Shown: positions 54,184-63,439, counted from the first letter of the stretch. The stretch is DNA of 64,000 nucleotides from UBA6055 sp965214085 (GCA_965214085.1 OZ243937.1:2852001-2916000), one strand, 5' to 3'. Numbers and translations are program-made. The notes: generated by a model not told the origin, from the letters alone.

Positions 54184-56028
54184 TTACTGTATGACATCGC
54201 CGGATCGCGTGATGGACTCCACTCCATAATACAGCTTGGGACAATAATTGTACGAGTCGTCAAAAATGTGGAACCCGTCGACGCTTTCCCCTATATTGTA
54301 GCTGAGCTCCGGAACGACAATGGCATCGCTTCCGCTGTCGCGCTGGCGGAGGATCTCCACGTGCCGCGCATCCCATTCGGCGGCGAACGCAGTCAGATCT
54401 GGCAGGCGCCGGCTCCGCCCCATGACGATGCCAACCGCCAGAATTATAGTGAAGCAGGCAGCGCCGAGACTATAGCGGATGCTTGACGCGTCATGCGATG
54501 GCGCGATGAACCCGCTTCGGCGCAGCAACAGACCGAGACCAATTCCCCAGGGTAATCCGCTGGCTACGTGCATGAATGCCGCGCCCGCCAGGATGCGTTC
54601 CGAAAGGAAGCCCAGAGCAAAGAGCGACAAGGCTATCAACGCCAGATAGCTGAACAGCGCCGTTCCGACCGAAAATAGCGGGAGCTGGCGCCATAGACGG
54701 GAAGCCGAATCTGGAACGCGGTCCGCAAGTTGCCACAACAGCAGACAAAGCAATACGAACACGCTGGATAACAAGTAAGTAGCAGCCGTGTAATGAATGC
54801 TGCGCGCTTGATTCATGACAATAATCAGCATAGCAGCGAGCAGGATCGCAGTGATGTAGACCCGCCATGTCGACTCGCTGCTGAGCATCATGGCATTGAT
54901 TCGCTTTCGGAATACCAACAGCAGCGCGAATGCAAAAATCTGCGCAAGGTTCAGGCAGACGACCAGGAAGAATGCAGCGCTGAAGCGGCCCAGAATCTGC
55001 GTAGCATCGCTTGTATGTACCCAGAGAACGGGCAGAAAGAGCAGCTGCGAGATGAACCCAGCCCAAAGCGGCCGCTTTGACAGCCCCGCCGGCCGATACA
55101 GACCCAGAGCGCGCTGCGGTCGATACAAGCTCAGCGTCAGGCATAGCCCGAGGCTTAGCATGAGCGCGAAGCCGGTGAAAGCGGGCTGATGTCCGACTTG
55201 CTCAAACAGGATTTCCAAGGATCGCAAGAGAAGCTCTGGCAGCGACCGAACCGGCGTACCTTGGTTGAGTTCAATATATTTTTGGCTAGCCAATCGGCCC
55301 GAGAAACCTGGCGCAGTCATCATAATGAGCGCGCCAGCCGCCGTCCCCAACCAACCCGCGGCAAGCAGGTTGAGGCAGCGCCGCCGATCCATGTCACGCA
55401 GAAACAACACCGCGCCCAGCAAAAGCGCCGACAAAAGCGCCCCCTGAAAAACCAGGTGCATAGGTGAGAACCCGGCATTTAACAGACATGCTAGCGCGAT
55501 AACGCTAACCGCCGCGCTACTCCGCAGGTTTGGCCGAAGCGCCCATTGAGTGCCGAGGGCAAGGATCAAGACCAGGATCGCCACCGGCAAAGCATAGGCC
55601 ACATTGGCCGCCATCCAGTATTGCGTCTGGACGGACTGAAAACCGTTGATAGCGGCGACAACCAGCAAGCCGGAGACCGCAAGCGCCAGGGGCAACCGGT
55701 GATGCTCGACGCGCAGTTGCTTGAGCGCAATCAGCGTCAGCCAGGCCAGCCCAATCAACCAAATGGCGATGGTGAGCGAAGAGGTAACAGCCGGCGCCAC
55801 CTCTCCGTTTGACTCAAATAAGTATTGGACAAAATAATTGGAGTAGCTGCCGTTCCAGGAATTACGCACGAAACGCAGTCCGCCCAGAATGCCATAGCGC
55901 GCGCCCCAAGCGACATGACAGTAGTCGTCCGAGAGCAATCGGCTTTGGCTGCCCAGGAAAGCCAACAGGGCCGGCGGCAGCAATGCCAGCAGCGTCATAA
56001 TCCAAGCCAATGCAGCGCCTCGCCTCAT
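54184..56028 (-). CDS. Polytopic membrane protein of the four-paralog family, member 4
   Basis: A 614-residue protein. SRLLSDDYCHVAWGARYGIL and VRNSWNGSYSNYFVQYLFES are the signature; NGFQSVQTQYWMAANVAYAL is a second conserved block shared with members 2 and 3. About 12 hydrophobic segments; the tail has AAEWDARHVEILRQRDSGSD, VVPELSYNIGE and KLYYGVESITRSGD. GAGG lies 6 nt before the ATG. It begins 9 bp after the stop of the PBP-like gene, so the two are co-transcribed. Function unknown; a GT-C fold glycosyltransferase is the leading guess. Confidence 0.82.
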   Translation of the reverse strand: MRRGAALAWIMTLLALLPPALLAFLGSQSRLLSDDYCHVAWGARYGILGGLRFVRNSWNGSYSNYFVQYLFESNGEVAPAVTSSLTIAIWLIGLAWLTLIALKQLRVEHHRLPLALAVSGLLVVAAINGFQSVQTQYWMAANVAYALPVAILVLILALGTQWALRPNLRSSAAVSVIALACLLNAGFSPMHLVFQGALLSALLLGAVLFLRDMDRRRCLNLLAAGWLGTAAGALIMMTAPGFSGRLASQKYIELNQGTPVRSLPELLLRSLEILFEQVGHQPAFTGFALMLSLGLCLTLSLYRPQRALGLYRPAGLSKRPLWAGFISQLLFLPVLWVHTSDATQILGRFSAAFFLVVCLNLAQIFAFALLLVFRKRINAMMLSSESTWRVYITAILLAAMLIIVMNQARSIHYTAATYLLSSVFVLLCLLLWQLADRVPDSASRLWRQLPLFSVGTALFSYLALIALSLFALGFLSERILAGAAFMHVASGLPWGIGLGLLLRRSGFIAPSHDASSIRYSLGAACFTIILAVGIVMGRSRRLPDLTAFAAEWDARHVEILRQRDSGSDAIVVPELSYNIGESVDGFHIFDDSYNYCPKLYYGVESITRSGDVIQ

Positions 56029-56037
56029 GCCCGTCCT

Positions 56038-58983
56038 CTAGCCTTCACCAACAGACAGCGTCAAGCGCGACTCCGCGCGATTACCGACCTGGTCGAAAAC
56101 AAGCGCCCGAAAGCGTACTTCGCCCGCGCGGTCGGCTACCAGTTCAAAGCCGTAGGGCCAGTCGCGGTCGACCAATAGCAGTTCGTCATCGCGATAGAAT
56201 TCTACCCGCTCAATCGCCAGGTTGTCGCTGACCTCAGCGGATAACGAGACTGCCTCTCCCAGCGTAATCGCTCTCGCTTCGGCGCCGGCATTCGCTTGCA
56301 GCTGAACAGCCGGCGGCGTATTGTCGAAGGTTAGCAACTTGGAATCCGTCAGTCGGCTGCCGTCCGCAAAGTCTACTGTCAATCGCAAGGTATGGATACC
56401 GCTGAGCAAGATGGTTTCCCAGGTGGCCGCGACAGAATCGCCGCCGTCGAGGCTGCGCCGCTCGCCGATGGGGTACCAGCGATCCGGATTGACGTCCGCG
56501 CCGTATTCGAGCAGCCAGCTTTCGGCGCCGTCGCGGTTGATAGTCGCGGCCACTTCCACCGACGAGCCGGCATAGGCGTAATCCGCCGGCGACGTCAAGA
56601 GCAGGTCTTTGCTTGCGGCCCGGTCTTGGTCGGCGCTGTAGCTGCTGGGCGGCAAGGGCTTGTCGTTTTCAATCCACCAGTCGAGAATATCGTCCGGCGG
56701 CACGAAGTAAGCCACCTCCTCACGCAGATTCGCGGGTGTATGCACCGTGGAAAGCTGCTTGGTCGCGCTGTTGATCTCGATCACCTGCCAGCGGTTGTCC
56801 CGCCGCAGTTCGGAGCCGGCCGGCACCAATTCATTGCGGGTGGGGCAATGATCGGTGGTGGCGGGCAACAAGCCGGAAAGCTCGCAGACCAGGTATTCCT
56901 CGATATCGGCCGGCGCCTTCCAAGTTCGCGGCGGCAGATTGAGCGTCTCATGCGCGCTTCGCATCAACGCGCTCCAGACGGGCGCCGTGCCCAGCCGCTG
57001 ATAGGCGTCGATGCTCATCCCGGCTTCATCGCTTCGACCGCTGTGCGCCGCCAATACCAGATCCGGCGTATACCCCACTGTCCAACTGTCGCGTTTGTCC
57101 TGGCTCAAGCCATCGAGCGCGGCTGCCTGCCGACCCAGTTGCAGGGCCAGATCCGGCTGCTGCAATGTCGCGCGCCGCGCATCGGCGTCCGCCAGAATGT
57201 CGTTGACCAGGTATGCCAAACTGGGCTCGATGAGGGCTGTCTGCCTGGCGCCCGGGGGCAAGCCCTCAAGCGACCACAGCAGGAGTCCGGCGGCGTCTTC
57301 AATGCGTAGCACGGCGACGGGGTCCAGTCGACGCTGGCCCGCGACCGGCGCCGATGTTTCGATGCCGCGCATGATACCCGCGGCTGCCAGTACGCTATAG
57401 GCGTAGGCGGTATCGAGCACGGAAACCGCCCCGCCCCGCTCCAGCAATTCCAGGCCAGCGGCGCCCGCGTCCAGGCTGTTGAAACCCAATGTTTGCGCCA
57501 TCCGCAGGGCCGAGGGCATGCCGGTCACGCTGGCCACTTGCACAACCGGCGGCAGCAGACCGGCTGACATCGCCTCGCGCAAAAGCAGCGGACCGCGATA
57601 GCGCCCGTCGGGATTGGCCGGCGCGTAGATCAAGTCAGCCGCCGGGCCCGGGTACGAGCGCGGGATGTCGTAGAGCATTGACGCGGGCGTGAATTCTCGG
57701 CGCAGAAAGGCGTCCATATACACGAAGGGTTGCAGCAGGACCGCCGGCTGAAATTGGGTTGCTACCGCCTCGCCGACCAGGCTTAAGATTTCGCCGCTGC
57801 CGACATGAATTAACGCGAGCGAGCCGCTGTCGGGTGGCGCCGCCAGCGCTTCTTCTGGCAGCCCGATCCGGCTATCTGCCGGGCAAGGCACGCCTCCCGC
57901 TTCCAGCGAGGCGGACGATTCGCCGCGCAAGCCATTCAGATGCGCCTGCAGCAGGCAGGCCGCGCGCCGCTGCAGATCCAGATCTAGCGTGGTGATGACA
58001 CGCAAGCCGCCCCGCGCCATCTGCCTCGCGCCGTCCAGCCCCAGCCGATCGAGTATGCCCGCCGCCTGCCGCTTGGCGTAGCGGGAAAAGACCGGCGCGA
58101 TTTCTGCGCTGTAGTCCGAAGGCGCGCGCGATGCAAGGTGATCGGCCGATGCCGCGTCGAATGCGGCTAAGTCGATCAGCCCGGCCTCCAGCATCTCAAA
58201 GAGTAGGTCGGCGCCGCGTTCCTGGCTGCGGCGGGGGTCGTCGAGCGGGTTGATAGCCGGCTGCGCCGCGGTCATCGCCAGGACGGCCGCTTCGGCCAGG
58301 GTCAGGCGCTCGGCTCTTTTGGCGAAGTACACCTGTGCCGCCGCGTCCAAGCCAAAGGCATCATTGCCGTAAGCCCTGCTATTCAGGCGCCACTCCAGCA
58401 GCTCCTCCGCCGACCGGGTGCGCTGGCTCTCAGCGATAAGCACGATTTCCAGCAATCGCTCGTCCAGACCGCTGGAGCGCGTCAGCGGCAGCATGGTCTC
58501 GCGCGTCAGATCGCCCGCGAGGCCGCCCTGGATCTCCAGCGGCAGTCCTATGATATAGCGCCAGAGCTGCAGAGCGGTTTCCAGCGGCGCGAAGCCCCCC
58601 TGCAGTTCCGGGTCATTCGGGTCTTCCACCAGCCTCGCCGCGGCGACTACATAGGGCGGCAGGTCAGCCAGCCGCAGCCAGCGCCGTTTGTCAGCCAGCG
58701 GGTCGTGCACCTGGAAAATTTCCTGCTGCCCGTCGCGGTCGTAGAAGCGGGTCAAGCCTTGGTCGTATCCCCCGTAAAATATCTCTTGCGGCGTCGGCAT
58801 AAAGCTGGCCGCTTGCACATACAGCCAGGCGGACAAGCCCACTAGCGCCAGGGGCGGCGTCAGCGTCAGGGTCAGCGGCAAGAAAAATATGATTGTCAGC
58901 CAGAGCGCTGAACGGCGGCTTTCACGCTGAGCACGCTTTCTGCGGTTGTGTCGGCGGCGGATGATATGCGCGACTGCGGGCAT
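56038..58983 (-). CDS. Class A penicillin-binding-protein-like pseudoenzyme with Ig-like C-terminal domain
   Basis: A 981-residue protein with a basic cytoplasmic tail, one membrane span (~26-57) and a GT51-like region. The third GT51 motif region is well kept (EIVLIAESQRTRSAEELLEW, AYGNDAFGLDAAAQVYFAKR, LTLAEAAVLAM), but the EDxxFxxHxG motif is reduced to VEDPNDPELQGGF and GASTITQQ to GGLAGDLTRE. The transpeptidase fold is recognisable (DSWTVGYTPDLVLA; VLDTAYAYSVLAAAGIMRGI) yet SxxK, SxN and KTG are all missing: FQPAVLLQPF, AMSAGLLPPV and LDGLSQDKRDSW stand in their places. Two or more Ig-like modules end the protein. Head of an operon with three membrane paralogs. Probably a scaffold or receptor rather than an enzyme. 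Confidence 0.82.
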   Translation of the reverse strand: MPAVAHIIRRRHNRRKRAQRESRRSALWLTIIFFLPLTLTLTPPLALVGLSAWLYVQAASFMPTPQEIFYGGYDQGLTRFYDRDGQQEIFQVHDPLADKRRWLRLADLPPYVVAAARLVEDPNDPELQGGFAPLETALQLWRYIIGLPLEIQGGLAGDLTRETMLPLTRSSGLDERLLEIVLIAESQRTRSAEELLEWRLNSRAYGNDAFGLDAAAQVYFAKRAERLTLAEAAVLAMTAAQPAINPLDDPRRSQERGADLLFEMLEAGLIDLAAFDAASADHLASRAPSDYSAEIAPVFSRYAKRQAAGILDRLGLDGARQMARGGLRVITTLDLDLQRRAACLLQAHLNGLRGESSASLEAGGVPCPADSRIGLPEEALAAPPDSGSLALIHVGSGEILSLVGEAVATQFQPAVLLQPFVYMDAFLRREFTPASMLYDIPRSYPGPAADLIYAPANPDGRYRGPLLLREAMSAGLLPPVVQVASVTGMPSALRMAQTLGFNSLDAGAAGLELLERGGAVSVLDTAYAYSVLAAAGIMRGIETSAPVAGQRRLDPVAVLRIEDAAGLLLWSLEGLPPGARQTALIEPSLAYLVNDILADADARRATLQQPDLALQLGRQAAALDGLSQDKRDSWTVGYTPDLVLAAHSGRSDEAGMSIDAYQRLGTAPVWSALMRSAHETLNLPPRTWKAPADIEEYLVCELSGLLPATTDHCPTRNELVPAGSELRRDNRWQVIEINSATKQLSTVHTPANLREEVAYFVPPDDILDWWIENDKPLPPSSYSADQDRAASKDLLLTSPADYAYAGSSVEVAATINRDGAESWLLEYGADVNPDRWYPIGERRSLDGGDSVAATWETILLSGIHTLRLTVDFADGSRLTDSKLLTFDNTPPAVQLQANAGAEARAITLGEAVSLSAEVSDNLAIERVEFYRDDELLLVDRDWPYGFELVADRAGEVRFRALVFDQVGNRAESRLTLSVGEG

Positions 58984-59068
58984 GAGCCGGTCCTGATCAT
59001 TGCTTCAGTATCCTGCGCCCAGTGTATACTGAATTCGCGATGGCGGTTTTGTGGAAGGGGTGTATTCC

Positions 59069-59389
59069 CAAGGCAATCGCATCAAATATTTATCCAAAGA
59101 GAACACAGAGGGTCGCGTAGACACTGACCGCCAGCACAGAGATTTGGTGTTTAGACAAGGCAATAGCTACTAAATCCAAAATGACGAATTTATCATCAAA
59201 CTAACAAATTGTAGGGGCGAGCCTTGGCTCGCCCATGAAATTTGGCGCAAAATCGTGGGCGATTGACCCGCAGTGTCTAATCGCGGCGCAATATCGCCCC
59301 TACATTGAGTCCATTATTTCCATATTTTCGGATAATTCTCGGAGTTCTCGGCGCCTCTGTGGTGAAAATATTTTGATGCGATTGCCCTG
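59069..59389. mobile_element. Family-1 MITE-like element, copy J (composite, 321 bp)
   Basis: Left end CAAGGCAATCGCATCAAA at 59069 with damaged CACAGAG arms, then a second left end CAAGGCAATAGCTACTAAAT at 59156 with the AAATGACGAATTTATCATC block and a GTAGGGGCGAGCC palindrome (59211-59234) as in copy A, and one right end TTTGATGCGATTGCCCTG finishing at 59389. It looks like one element inserted into, or recombined with, another. It fills the gap between the PBP-like gene and the HhH gene. Confidence 0.7.
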
Positions 59390-59401
59390 CGCCGGAGCCG
59401 G

Positions 59402-59926
59402 TTATTGTTGTAGCTCGTCAGCGAAACGGGCTAGCGCGTCCCAATCGCCCTTGGCTGCCAGCTCAGCCTGTTGCGGCCAAGTTTCGAGCCGCCCGGGCCG
59501 GCTGCGTCCGCTAGCCTCGATGAGCGCTTCCAGTTCGTCGACAGAGGCCCGCGCCAAGGTCGCATAAGTGCGGATGCCGGCCTCGTTCAGCACCGTCTGG
59601 AATACCGCGCCGATGCCGTTGATCCTGGTCAAGTCCTCCGCTTCGGCATTAGCGTCGTCTTCCCGCCGCACGATGGTCCGTTTCATCAGGTCTTCAGCTT
59701 TTTGCACGGCTTCTTCGGCCGCTTCGGCAGCGCCAGCGTCGCTTTCCACCGTAGCTTCACGGCGCGACCAGAGCCAAAAGAAGATCGCCAGGGCGACCAA
59801 GCCAATGGTCCAGGAGAACATATCGCGGTTGCTCTCGGGTGATATCGCCATGTTCAGTGCCAATACGATCGCCAGCACCAGCGCAATCGTCGCTATCATG
59901 TCCTTCGCTTCATGACTGAGTTTCAT
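59402..59926 (-). CDS. Two-span membrane protein with a C-terminal helix-hairpin-helix domain
   Basis: 174 residues from the ATG at 59926, chosen because it lies 38 nt after an extended -10 box; earlier starts at 59950-59953 are alternatives. Two hydrophobic segments (IATIALVLAIVLALNMA; WTIGLVALAIFFWLWS) are followed by an acidic, helical linker and a DUF4332/HhH-type domain: LTRINGIGAVFQTVLNEAGI, TYATLARASVDELEAL, and the basic RSRPGRLETWPQQAELA. HhH domains of this type usually bind DNA or mediate protein contacts. Its anchoring to the membrane is unusual. Function unknown. Confidence 0.8.
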   Translation of the reverse strand: MKLSHEAKDMIATIALVLAIVLALNMAISPESNRDMFSWTIGLVALAIFFWLWSRREATVESDAGAAEAAEEAVQKAEDLMKRTIVRREDDANAEAEDLTRINGIGAVFQTVLNEAGIRTYATLARASVDELEALIEASGRSRPGRLETWPQQAELAAKGDWDALARFADELQQ

Positions 59927-59963
59927 AAGGCTTGCCCCGTCCCAGTTCATCAACTTGCTGCCA

Positions 59964-59972
59964 ATTATAGCA
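59964..59972 (-). promoter_or_regulatory. Extended -10 promoter of the HhH membrane-protein gene
   Basis: TGC-TATAAT on the minus strand; no good -35 hexamer visible. It lies 38 nt before the preferred ATG. Confidence 0.5.
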
Positions 59973-60514
59973 TATTCAGCCGGCGCGAAAGCGCGACGCC
60001 GCGCCAGATACGCTGGTTACTATTACGTACCCGCAGCGGCGATGTTTCCAAACGCGCTAAGACCAGCTCCTACGGAGCGGCAAGTTTAGCAGCCGGCAGT
60101 ATGGGCCATACCTTCGGCAAATTGAGCGGAGTTCAGCGCCAGCACACGATTTAACCAGGCGATCCGCGCCCGGGCGAAAGCAAAGATCTCATCCGGCAGC
60201 GCAAGGCGAGCGCGCATATTTGATATGATGGACGATAGGAAAGTGGTGAATAACGTAGACATGACGGCGTCGACATTGCTATCCAAAATATCTTGGCGCC
60301 CTCTTTGTCTCAGCAATTATGTAACCCCCACCCGGAGCCCCTGTCGAAATCTGTAGGGGCGGCCTATCAGGTCGCCCGAAAACGAATGCCACTTCATCGG
60401 CGGGCGAGCCCCCTACACGAACGCAGTCTGGGCGGAATCGCAATAAGCCATCCACGCCGCAAACGTGATACAATCCGCAGCGGGCTTACACATTTAAGGA
60501 TAGGGAGCAGGCAA
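59973..60514. other. Gene-poor intergenic stretch with a REP-like repeat pair and a promoter
   Basis: A 76-residue minus-strand frame (60086-60316) has no good ribosome-binding site and is not convincing. TGTAGGGGCGGCC and its inverted GGGCGAGCCCCCTACA bound 60352-60417, another form of the GTAGGGGCGAGCC palindrome. TGA-TACAAT (60466-60474) is a probable extended -10 box for the VOC gene at 60515. Nothing else recognised. Confidence 0.5.
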
Positions 60515-60916
60515 ATGATAATCGGTTATTCAGGCGTACTCGTGGACGACCAAGCCAAAGCGCTGAAATTCTATACGGAAGTGCTGGGATTCCTAGTGAA
60601 GCACGATATCCCCATGGGCAACCCGGAAGGCGACCGCTGGCTGACGGTAGTCTCGCCGGAGCGGCCCGATGGCGTGGAGCTGCTGCTGGAGCCCAATCGC
60701 CCTCCGATATCCAGCGCGTTTCAACAGGGGCTGATGGAACAGGGCCTGCCCGCTACCATTTTCACCGTCGACGATGCGCAGGCGGAATACGACCGGCTGG
60801 TCGGCCTGGACGTGGAATTCACCATGCCGCCGACCGACATCGGGCCCGCGATCATAGCAGTCTTCAAAGATACTTGCGGCAACCTGATAAACTTGACACA
60901 GGTGAAAACGAGCTAA
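60515..60916 (+). CDS. VOC-family (glyoxalase/bleomycin-resistance fold) protein
   Basis: 133 residues from the ATG at 60515 (GGGAG and AGG within 12 nt upstream); a longer frame runs upstream but is non-coding. YSGVLVDDQAKALKFYTEVLGF is the classical VOC start, RPDGVELLLEP supplies the first metal-ligand Glu region, and VFKDTCGNLINLTQV the C-terminal strand with Gly-Asn-x-Ile. VOC proteins are metal-dependent lyases, isomerases or dioxygenases, or bind antibiotics. Substrate unknown. A single gene, convergent with the M20 gene. Confidence 0.9.
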   Translation: MIIGYSGVLVDDQAKALKFYTEVLGFLVKHDIPMGNPEGDRWLTVVSPERPDGVELLLEPNRPPISSAFQQGLMEQGLPATIFTVDDAQAEYDRLVGLDVEFTMPPTDIGPAIIAVFKDTCGNLINLTQVKTS

Positions 60917-60976
60917 CTGCCGCGAGTTTGCAGACGTATTTGCCGGCGAGCGCACCGACTATCTAGGAGTGCAAGA

Positions 60977-61002
60977 GGGCGAGCCAAGGCTCGCCCCTAC
61001 AG
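60977..61002. repeat. REP-like palindrome between convergent genes
   Basis: GGGCGAGCC-AA-GGCTCGCCCCTACA, a perfect 9-bp stem, between the VOC and M20 gene 3' ends; it may act as a bidirectional transcript end, although no T-run is present. Confidence 0.6.
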
Positions 61003-61038
61003 GTTCCGTTGGGTGTAGGCTGTGTTAGACGTTGAGGC

Positions 61039-62217
61039 TTAGCCGCCGTGCTGGCGCAGGAGGCGCAGTGCGCTCTCGGCCATGACGCCAACGCCGACCG
61101 GCAGGCAGTCTTCGTGAATATCGAAAATCGGGCTGTGATGCGGGCGATTATGCTCGTCCAGTTGCGCGCCTAATCTCATCATGGCGCCGGGCGCTTGCTG
61201 CGTCATAAAGGCGAAATCTTCTCCCGCCATGATGGGCGCGCCTTCGCCGGTAAGTTCCTCGCCCACCAGGTCGCTGCTGACGGAGCGCATCAGCGCGGCC
61301 ACGCCTGGATCGTTGTAGAGCGCCGGATAGCCGGTCGAGATGCTCAGCTCGTAGTCGCCGCCGAAGTGACGCGCCAGGGCAAAAGCCTCTTCGACCAAGC
61401 GATGGATGTCTTCGCGCGCGGCTTGCTCGAAAGTGCGGATGGTGCCAGTGATGAGCACTTCGTTGGGGATGACGTTGGGCGCGATGCCGGCGTGGATGGA
61501 GCCGATCGTGACGACCGAGCGCTCGGTGGGGTCGCGCCGCCGTGAGCGGATGGCTTGCAGCGCGTTGACGACCTGCGCCTGCAGCCAGATCGGGTCCAGG
61601 CCGTTATGGGGCGCCGCGCCGTGGGTGCCCTCGCCGATGATCTTGGCTTCGAAGGTATCGGGCGCCGCCAGCGAAAATCCATCGCAGACCTCGACCAAGC
61701 CCACCGGCGAACCGCTGGACACGTGACAGGCGATGACGGCGTCCAGTCCGTCCAGCGCCTTCTGCTCGACCATGAGGCTGCCGCCGCTGTGCCCATCCGA
61801 TGGACGCCACTTTTCTTCGCTGGGTTGGAAGAGCAGGCGGATTTCCCCGGCGGGCCGATCGGGCATGTCGTTGAGCAGCTTAGCCACGCCCAGCAGCATG
61901 GAGGTATGGGCGTCGTGGCCGCAGGCGTGCATCAGCCCGGGCGTCTGCGATTTATATGGCGCATCGTTGGCTTCCTGGATGGGCAGCGCGTCCATGTCGG
62001 CGCGGATGCCGACGGCGGGCATGCCCTCGCCAATGCGCGCCACCACACCGGTTTCCGCCACGCCGACTTCAATCTCGATGCCCATTTCACGCAGCGACTC
62101 AGCCACCAGGCGCGAGGTGCGCTGCTCCTCGAAGCCGAGCTCGGGGTGCATGTGGATGTCGCGGCGCCAAGCCACGAGCTGCTCTTGCATATCCTTGGCT
62201 TTGTCCAGCAATGTCAT
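61039..62217 (-). CDS. M20-family amidohydrolase (aminoacylase/hippurate-hydrolase type)
   Basis: A 392-residue metal-dependent hydrolase that cleaves N-acyl amino acids or related amides. DIHMHPELGFEEQRTS near residue 20, GIRADMDALP, LMHACGHDAHTSMLLG (metal His and Asp), LFQPSEE (catalytic Glu), the dimerisation-domain AGIAPNVIP and the C-terminal MAGEDFAFM are all present in the normal order. No signal peptide, so cytoplasmic. GAGG lies 8 nt before the ATG. A single gene. Substrate unknown. Confidence 0.93.
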   Translation of the reverse strand: MTLLDKAKDMQEQLVAWRRDIHMHPELGFEEQRTSRLVAESLREMGIEIEVGVAETGVVARIGEGMPAVGIRADMDALPIQEANDAPYKSQTPGLMHACGHDAHTSMLLGVAKLLNDMPDRPAGEIRLLFQPSEEKWRPSDGHSGGSLMVEQKALDGLDAVIACHVSSGSPVGLVEVCDGFSLAAPDTFEAKIIGEGTHGAAPHNGLDPIWLQAQVVNALQAIRSRRRDPTERSVVTIGSIHAGIAPNVIPNEVLITGTIRTFEQAAREDIHRLVEEAFALARHFGGDYELSISTGYPALYNDPGVAALMRSVSSDLVGEELTGEGAPIMAGEDFAFMTQQAPGAMMRLGAQLDEHNRPHHSPIFDIHEDCLPVGVGVMAESALRLLRQHGG

Positions 62218-62737
62218 TGCTTTGTCCTCTGGCTGTGAGTCTTAGCAGCTGAATGATACCGCAGAATCGCCGCGGCGTCAGGTGAAGGCCGACGTTGCGC
62301 GGGGCAATCGCTTCAATTTTTTTCGCCACAAAGACACAGAAGTAAAATCAAGTTTGTCATGCGATAAAGCTAGCCTTGTAGGGGCGACCATCCTGGTCGC
62401 CCGCTGCCGCTGAAATTTGTGCTTTCTGGCAGTCGCCCCTACACGGCACGCTTCTTCGCATGACTTTCTTGGATTTACTGAGAGCACGGAAAAAGTCTAT
62501 CATTTATAGGTAGTGTGAAATTGCAATTCAATTTTGAACCCATTTATATGAAACCGGCCGAAGCCTGTCGAAATATGTAGGGGCGAGCCAGCGACTCGCC
62601 CTTACGCGCACAGCATAGGATTTCATATTTTGTGTGAGCCAAGTCGTGACTTGCGAGCGCCTTTGGCAAGAATTTGCATGACATGCTGGCACGATTAGGA
62701 ATTGCATATTTTACGACAATATACTGCTATTCGCGCA
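62218..62737. repeat. Intergenic stretch of repeat remnants
   Basis: Starts with a family-1 left end (CGGGGCAATCGCTTCAAT at 62300) and a damaged TTTCGCCACAAAGACACAG arm. It then holds a large palindrome from TGTAGGGGCGACCATCCTGG (~62379) to GCAGTCGCCCCTACA (~62445), a family-1 centre block (GTGTGAAATTGCAATTC, 62512-62528) and another GTAGGGGCGAGCC-AGC-GACTCGCCC palindrome (62578-62601). No right end and no gene are seen. Confidence 0.6.
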
Positions 62738-63424
62738 TCAGCCGCCGTCCGCGCCCGTCTGCGGGCAGCCCTGATTGGCTGCGGGTCCCGCCTCGTTCGG
62801 GCATTCATCGGCGGCGGTGTCCAAGCCATCGTCGTCAAAATCACGACAGCCGCGGGCAGTGCCGGGCGCGAACTCGTTGGGGCAGGCGTCGGCCGCATCG
62901 CGGATGCCGTCGCGGTCTTCGTCGTCGCTATAAGGGCAGCCTCGATTGTCAGCATAACCATAGTCGGCCGGGCAGTCGTCGGCAGCGTCGGCGACGCCAT
63001 CAAAGTCGGCATCGGCGGGTCCGGCGGTAGCGGTTGCAAGGGCTTCGGTGACGATGGGCGATGGGCTCACGACCGTCTGCGCCACGATGGTCCGCGCGGG
63101 GATCGCCGTGGGCGGCACGAACTGGATCGGCGTGCGGATGGGCAAGCTCAGCGGCGTATTGGTCGCAAGCGGCGGCGGCCCGCTGGTCGCGGAAGGCGTT
63201 AAGAATAAATTTGCGCCCAGGGCGGTAAATGTCGGCGCGGGACCCGAGGGCGTATCCGAGGCGCGGATGGCGGCGGGCGCGTCAAGCGGGGCGCTGCCGA
63301 TGAAATAGATAGCGAAGCAATAGAAAGGGAAAGTGCCGGCGATGATAAGAATCATCAAGAGGCGCAGGCTCTGATTGCGGCTGCTCTGGCCTTGAATGAC
63401 ATCGATCGTTCGTATTGGCTGCAT
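62738..63424 (-). CDS. Membrane-anchored protein with thrombospondin-type-3 calcium-binding repeats
   Basis: A 228-residue protein. Basic N-terminus, one hydrophobic segment (~22-44, LLMILIIAGTFPFYCFAIYF) acting as signal anchor, then a Pro/Thr/Ser-rich linker, and at ~135-225 three TSP3-like repeats of the D-x-D-x-D-G-x-x-D-x-x-D-x-C-P type (DADFDGVADAADDCP, DRDGIRDAADACPNEF, DFDDDGLDTAADECPNE). Such repeats bind Ca2+ outside the cell. Cys residues pair within repeats. It starts 15 bp after the Elp3-like stop, so the two may be co-transcribed. Role unknown, probably cell surface. Confidence 0.88.
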   Translation of the reverse strand: MQPIRTIDVIQGQSSRNQSLRLLMILIIAGTFPFYCFAIYFIGSAPLDAPAAIRASDTPSGPAPTFTALGANLFLTPSATSGPPPLATNTPLSLPIRTPIQFVPPTAIPARTIVAQTVVSPSPIVTEALATATAGPADADFDGVADAADDCPADYGYADNRGCPYSDDEDRDGIRDAADACPNEFAPGTARGCRDFDDDGLDTAADECPNEAGPAANQGCPQTGADGG

Positions 63425-63439
63425 GATTGCGTGTCGCCA

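Noticed and set aside
60086..60316. A 76-residue minus-strand frame
   Set aside because: No good ribosome-binding site, no motif, and unclear coding bias; not enough to call a gene.
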